44,865 bases of DNA from Desulfofundulus thermobenzoicus (GTDB lineage: Bacteria > Bacillota > Desulfotomaculia > Desulfotomaculales > Desulfovirgulaceae), in contig NZ_WHYR01000027.1 of NCBI RefSeq assembly GCF_009428905.1, positions 1 to 44,865 of the forward strand, given 5' to 3'. Both the position numbers and the translations under genes were made by a program. Below are positions 41,018-44,865 of this stretch, piece by piece. The stretch's first letter is position 1. The number at the start of each line of letters is the position of its first letter. The notes below the pieces were generated by a model. That model worked only from the letters and a program-made list of their open reading frames with translations. It made no database searches and was not told the DNA's origin.

Positions 41018-41854
41018 ATGAAAATGCGCATAGTATCGCTGGTGCCGGCGCACACGGAGATCCTTTTTGCCCTGGGGCTGGGGGAACAGGTGGTGGGGGT
41101 GACGGCCCACTGTGACTACCCGCCTCCAGTAGCTGCTAAAGATCGGGTAGGCTTTTTCAACCGTCCGGAGCCGGAAAAAATTATGGCCCTGCGCCCCGAC
41201 CTGGTCCTGGCCGGGGGGCCCATACATCATGACTGCGGTGAAAAGCTGTTGCAGATGGGGGCAAGGGTTTTTCATTTTGCTCCCCGTACGGTACAGGAGT
41301 TGCTCCAGGGGATGGACGACCTGGCGGAAATAACCGGGGCCGGGGAAGAGGGTCACCGGTTGGTGGCCGGACTTAAAGAAAGGGTGGTTCTCCTTCGGGA
41401 AAGGGTAAGGGATTTCCCCCGGCCGCGGGTTATGTTTATCATGGGGGAAGAACCCCTGGTTACTCCCGGCCCCGCTTCCATACAATATGATGCCCTGGGC
41501 ATGGCCGGTGCAGCCCTCATGCCGGCCGGGGAAGATAAATCCGCCATTTTTTTATCCAGGGATGATATTACCGGCTTTGACCCGGAAATCATACTGGCCT
41601 GCGGCCAGAACCCATTTGCGCCGCCCCGCAAAAGGTGCCCGGGCTGCACACTGAAAAATCCCCCCTGTATGCGGGATGTGGAAAAGATCAAAAATCATCC
41701 CCTTCTGGCTGGGGTCGCTGCGGTGCAGGAGGGAATGGTTTTTACCATCCCGTGCCACTGGCTCTGCCGGCCGGGTCCCCGGCTGATTGAAGGGATGGAA
41801 AGGATTTCCCACCTGTGTCAGGAGTTCCGGGGTAAACCATTCGGGATGAAGTAA
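41018..41854 (+). CDS. BtuF-like corrinoid/metal-binding protein without signal peptide
   Basis: 278 residues, ATG 41018 (or 41024). Helical-backbone receptor fold: RIVSLVPAHTEILFALGLGEQVVGVTAHCDYP, then ALRPDLVLAGG and ...FDPEIILACGQNPF. No signal peptide or lipobox precedes, so it should stay in the cytoplasm, unlike transport BtuF. A Cys cluster KRCPGCTLKNPPCMRD near residue 210 could bind metal. It may hold or hand over cobamide to the corrinoid proteins. No BtuC/BtuD genes adjoin. Confidence 0.8.
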   Translation: MKMRIVSLVPAHTEILFALGLGEQVVGVTAHCDYPPPVAAKDRVGFFNRPEPEKIMALRPDLVLAGGPIHHDCGEKLLQMGARVFHFAPRTVQELLQGMDDLAEITGAGEEGHRLVAGLKERVVLLRERVRDFPRPRVMFIMGEEPLVTPGPASIQYDALGMAGAALMPAGEDKSAIFLSRDDITGFDPEIILACGQNPFAPPRKRCPGCTLKNPPCMRDVEKIKNHPLLAGVAAVQEGMVFTIPCHWLCRPGPRLIEGMERISHLCQEFRGKPFGMK

Positions 41855-42182
41855 CGACCGTTCGGCATGGGAATTATTCCATTGGGCGATTAAAACTTTT
41901 TTCGGGAGCAATGGTGCATTAAAATTTTTGCAACAGCTGTCTCAAAAAGGTGGTTTGCAGATAAAAGTTTAGTAGCAGAGCAATTAATATAAACGCTATA
42001 ACACAAATTGAACCATTGCTGGAAAGGAGGGGGCAGGAAGAAACAGGCAAAAATAATCGCGGTTATGGCGGAAGAGCGAAAATCTACAGGGAGCAGGCAG
42101 CGATCCAGTATTCAGAGAATTTTGTATCGGTTGTAAAGTGCAAAAATTAAACCATAAAAACAAGGGAAAGGGGAATTGCACA
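41855..42182. other. Leader region of the last corrinoid gene
   Basis: No gene supported. Contains dyad copy 2 and a GGAAAGGAGGGGGC purine run near 42018 with no open frame of note behind it. No B12 riboswitch box seen. Confidence 0.45.
41967..41994. promoter_or_regulatory. Shared dyad, copy 2 (GTTTA-N18-TAAAC)
   Basis: Same arms and the same 18-nt spacing as 32136-32163, with matching flanks. About 190 nt upstream of the corrinoid gene. Confidence 0.5.
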
Positions 42183-42851
42183 ATGGCATCGGAAGAAAGG
42201 AAAAAAGAGTTGCTGGAACAGCTGGCGGATGGGGTGCTCAATTATGATGAAGACAAGGTCCGGGAGGCGGCCAATGCGGTGCTGGCCGAGGGTATCGACG
42301 CCAATGAGGCGGTTTTTGACGGTCTGGTGGCCGGGATGAAAGAGGCGGGTCGCCTGTATGAAATCCAGGAATACTTTGTCCCCGAACTCCTCATGTGCGC
42401 CGACGCCCTTTATGCCGGTCTGGATATCCTGCGACCCCACATGAAGTCCACGGGTGAGGAAGGCAAGCCCAAGGGTCAGGTGGTTATGGGTGTGGTGCAG
42501 GGCGACGTGCATGATATCGGTAAAAACCTGGTGAAGATCATGTTTGAGGCGGCCGGCTTCGAGGTGCACGACCTGGGGAAAGACGTGCCCCTGGAGAAAT
42601 TTGTGGAAGAGCAGCTCAGAACCGATTCGGAAATCGTGGCCCTCTCCGCCATGATGACCACCACCATGGTGGGCATGAAAGACATTATCAAGGCCATCAA
42701 GGAAAAGAACCCCAAGGCACGCATTATGATTGGCGGTGCCCCGGTGACCGATGAAATCGCCGACCGCTTTGGCGCCGACGGTTACGCCAAGGATGCCAGC
42801 AACGCCCTGAAGGAAGCCATCGATATGATTGCCTCATTGAGAGATATGTAA
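42183..42851 (+). CDS. Corrinoid protein C of second module
   Basis: 222 residues from ATG 42183 (GGGAAAGGGG upstream). Cap: EIQEYFVPELLMCADALYAG; B12 domain GDVHDIGKN (lower His at residue 110), SAMMTTTMVGMKD, GGAPVTDE. More acidic than its two paralogues and with strong GC-rich codon use, which suggests high expression. Likely partner of RACE just downstream. Confidence 0.95.
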   Translation: MASEERKKELLEQLADGVLNYDEDKVREAANAVLAEGIDANEAVFDGLVAGMKEAGRLYEIQEYFVPELLMCADALYAGLDILRPHMKSTGEEGKPKGQVVMGVVQGDVHDIGKNLVKIMFEAAGFEVHDLGKDVPLEKFVEEQLRTDSEIVALSAMMTTTMVGMKDIIKAIKEKNPKARIMIGGAPVTDEIADRFGADGYAKDASNALKEAIDMIASLRDM

Positions 42852-42962
42852 ACGGATTGGTTATTTGGCCACTGAAAGCCGGTGGCCCCCTGTGGTTCCC
42901 TTCGCTTTAGAAGATGTGGCAGCAAAGGAAGCTAGAGTGTTGTGGGGGAGGATAGAGTAAAA

Positions 42963-44865
42963 GTGCAGCACCAGGTAATCTTCCAGCCCTCCGGCCGGCG
43001 GGGAAAAGTGGAACACGGTTTAACCCTTTTGGAGGCGGCCCGGGAACTGGGCGTGGATATTGAGAGCGTCTGCGGAGGAGTTAAAGTTTGTGGCAAATGC
43101 AAGGTAAAGATTGAGGAAGGCTTTTTTGAAAAATTCGGCATTGAGTCCTATATGAGTCACCTGTCCGCCCTGCAGGAGGAAGAAAAGGAATTCCTGACCG
43201 AAGGGGAGATAGCGGACAATTACCGCCTGGCCTGCTGCTGCGAAGTGCTGGGCGACGTGCTGGTCTTTGTGCCCGAGGAAAGCCGGGGCGCCAAACAGGT
43301 GGTGCTGGAAACGGGCAAGGAGCGCCACTTCAAACTGGACCCGGCCGTGCGCAAGTATTACGTGGAAATGGCCGCGGCCACCCTGGAAGACCACCGGGGG
43401 GACTATGAACGGCTGCGGGAGGCCCTGCACGAGAAATACGACCTGCCTGCGGATCTGGAAATAGACTACCATGTGTTGCGGGACCTGCCCGGCGTGGTGC
43501 GGGAAGGACAGTGGAAGGTAACCGCCACCGTGTGGAACAACCGGGAAATCATCCGCGTGGAACCCGGCCTTAAGGAGACCCTCATCGGCCTGGCGGTGGA
43601 TATCGGCACCACCACCGTGGCCGCCTACCTGTGTGACCTGCGCACCGGTGAGGTGCTGGTGGTGGATTCCATGATGAACCCCCAGGTGCGCTACGGGGAA
43701 GATGTGCTCTCGCGCATCACCTACTCCATGATGAATGACGACGGTCTGGAAAAAATGCATAAAGCCATCGTGGAAGGGTTGAACACCCTGGCCCAGCGCA
43801 TGACCGAAAAGATCGGCCTTTCACCGGCCGACATTGCCGACATGACCCTGGTTTTCAACACGGCCATGCAGCACATCGCCCTGTGCATCGATCCCAAATT
43901 CCTGGGCCGTTCCCCCTTTGCCCCGGGAACCAAATCCTCCCGGAACATCAAGGCCCGGGACCTGGGTATCAATATCTGCCGGGCGGCCATGGTGCATACC
44001 CTGCCGGTGGAATCGGGATTTGTGGGCCCGGACAACGTGGCCGTGCTCATCGCCGAGGAACCCTACCGGGAAAAGGAAAAAATCCGCCTGGTCATTGACA
44101 TCGGCACCAACGGGGAAATTGACCTGGGCAATGAAAAGCGCCTTTTGTGTACCTCCTGCGCCACCGGCCCGGCGCTGGAAGGGGCGCAGATTAAATTTGG
44201 TATGCGTGCCGCTCCGGGAGCCATTGAAAAAATCCGCATCAATCCCGAAACCCTGGATGTTACCTACAAGGTTATCGGCCAGGAACAGTGGTACCCGGAA
44301 ATCAAGAAAACCGAGGCCAAGGGGATCTGCGGTTCCGGTATCATCGATATTATGGCCCAGCTCTTCCTGTCCGGGGTGATCAATAAGAGCGGCCGCTTTA
44401 ACATGAAAATTGACCACCCCCGGGTGAGAAAGGGTGAAGACGGCAAGCCAGAATTTGTGGTGGCCTGGGCCGAGGAAACCTCCATCGGTAAAGATATCAC
44501 CTTCACCCAGGGTGACGTGCGGGCGGTGCAGCTGGCCAAGGCGGCCCTGTATGTGGGCGCCCGGTACCTGATGGAAAGATTGGGCGTGGATAAAGTGGAC
44601 AGCGTGACCCTGGCCGGGGCCTTCGGCAGCTATATCGACCGGGAAAGCGCCATGGTCATCGGCATGTTCCCGGACTGTGCCCTGGAAGACGTGGTGGCCG
44701 TGGGTAACGCGGCCGGCGACGGCGCCAAGCTGGCCCTTCTGGATGTGGGTAAGCGGGAAGAGGCGGCCTGGATTGCCCGGCAGGTGGAGTTTGTGGAAAC
44801 GGCCATTGAACCGGACTTTCAGAACCGCTTTGCCGCGGCCATGGCCCTGCCCCATTCCACCGACA
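42963..44865 (+). CDS. Reductive activator of corrinoid proteins (RACE), partial at window end
   Basis: 634 codons from GTG 42963 with GGGGGAGGA upstream; no stop before the window ends. Ferredoxin domain with Cys37, Cys43, Cys46 (CGGVKVCGKC) and Cys91-93 (LACCCEV). Extra ~35-residue insertion in the ferredoxin domain relative to the 25005 paralogue. ASKHA part: AVDIGTTTVAAY, NPQVRYGEDVLSR, VIDIGTNGEI, CATGPALEGA and GAFGSYID. Reactivates cob(II)amide in the second module. Confidence 0.95.
   Translation, partial: MQHQVIFQPSGRRGKVEHGLTLLEAARELGVDIESVCGGVKVCGKCKVKIEEGFFEKFGIESYMSHLSALQEEEKEFLTEGEIADNYRLACCCEVLGDVLVFVPEESRGAKQVVLETGKERHFKLDPAVRKYYVEMAAATLEDHRGDYERLREALHEKYDLPADLEIDYHVLRDLPGVVREGQWKVTATVWNNREIIRVEPGLKETLIGLAVDIGTTTVAAYLCDLRTGEVLVVDSMMNPQVRYGEDVLSRITYSMMNDDGLEKMHKAIVEGLNTLAQRMTEKIGLSPADIADMTLVFNTAMQHIALCIDPKFLGRSPFAPGTKSSRNIKARDLGINICRAAMVHTLPVESGFVGPDNVAVLIAEEPYREKEKIRLVIDIGTNGEIDLGNEKRLLCTSCATGPALEGAQIKFGMRAAPGAIEKIRINPETLDVTYKVIGQEQWYPEIKKTEAKGICGSGIIDIMAQLFLSGVINKSGRFNMKIDHPRVRKGEDGKPEFVVAWAEETSIGKDITFTQGDVRAVQLAKAALYVGARYLMERLGVDKVDSVTLAGAFGSYIDRESAMVIGMFPDCALEDVVAVGNAAGDGAKLALLDVGKREEAAWIARQVEFVETAIEPDFQNRFAAAMALPHSTD

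Noticed and set aside
43821..44855. 344-codon minus-strand open frame
   Set aside because: Shadow of the RACE gene, which has complete ferredoxin and ASKHA motifs.

Overview
The window reads as chromosomal DNA of a GC-rich, anaerobic, Gram-positive (Firmicutes/Clostridia) bacterium. The first 10 kb carries the Firmicute order tmk-holB-ricT-yabA-rsmI-abrB/spoVT-like-metG-tatD. Most of the rest encodes corrinoid-dependent methyl transfer, as in acetogens and methylotrophic sulfate reducers. Together this suggests the Desulfotomaculum/Desulfofundulus/Pelotomaculum group. That placement is an inference; no rRNA gene is present.

Layout. 1-4.3 kb: housekeeping operon (decarboxylase tail, tmk, holB, ricT, yabA, rsmI) and a convergent AbrB-type regulator. 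4.4-10.5 kb: metG, tatD and cobO, with a graveyard of small mobile and toxin-antitoxin remnants between metG and tatD (two PIN fragments, an IS200-like transposase fragment, a pRiA4b ORF-3 fragment, a nucleotidyltransferase pair). A collapsed copy of that pair lies after cobO. 10.5-18.5 kb: leftward genes for a two-component system with a truncated MacB-type permease, and a cell-envelope glycosyltransferase trio (GT39, GT2, GtrA). The two leftward units share a duplicated promoter segment. 18.5-29.3 kb: first methyl-transfer module (MFS transporter, UroD-type methyltransferase, corrinoid protein, pterin methyltransferase, MetH-activation-like protein, GntR regulator, second corrinoid protein, ferredoxin-type corrinoid activator RACE, second UroD protein, CobW GTPase).

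29.5-44.9 kb: a second, much stranger module. It holds a triple-HTH regulator, three corrinoid proteins, a UroD-type methyltransferase, eight small thioredoxin-fold proteins, a MIP channel, a TSCPD/phosphoesterase-like fusion, a coiled-coil-less SMC-like ATPase, a zinc-ribbon protein, a CobW GTPase, a CopZ-like Fe-S/zinc protein, a cytosolic BtuF-like protein and a second RACE that runs off the window.

The main discovery is four probable selenoproteins in this module, each of which a standard gene caller would truncate or start late: the methyltransferase (in-frame TGA 33328), two thioredoxin-like proteins (TGA 37186 and 37549) and the CopZ-like protein (TGA 40817). In each case the frame continues with family-conserved residues, and the TGA falls where relatives have a zinc-binding, redox or Fe-S cysteine. 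Each TGA is followed by a hairpin with a GGC or GGU tri-loop. The loop begins 21 nt after the TGA in two genes and 33 nt after it in the other two. The module looks like a selenium- and thiol-dependent corrinoid methyl-transfer system of unknown substrate.
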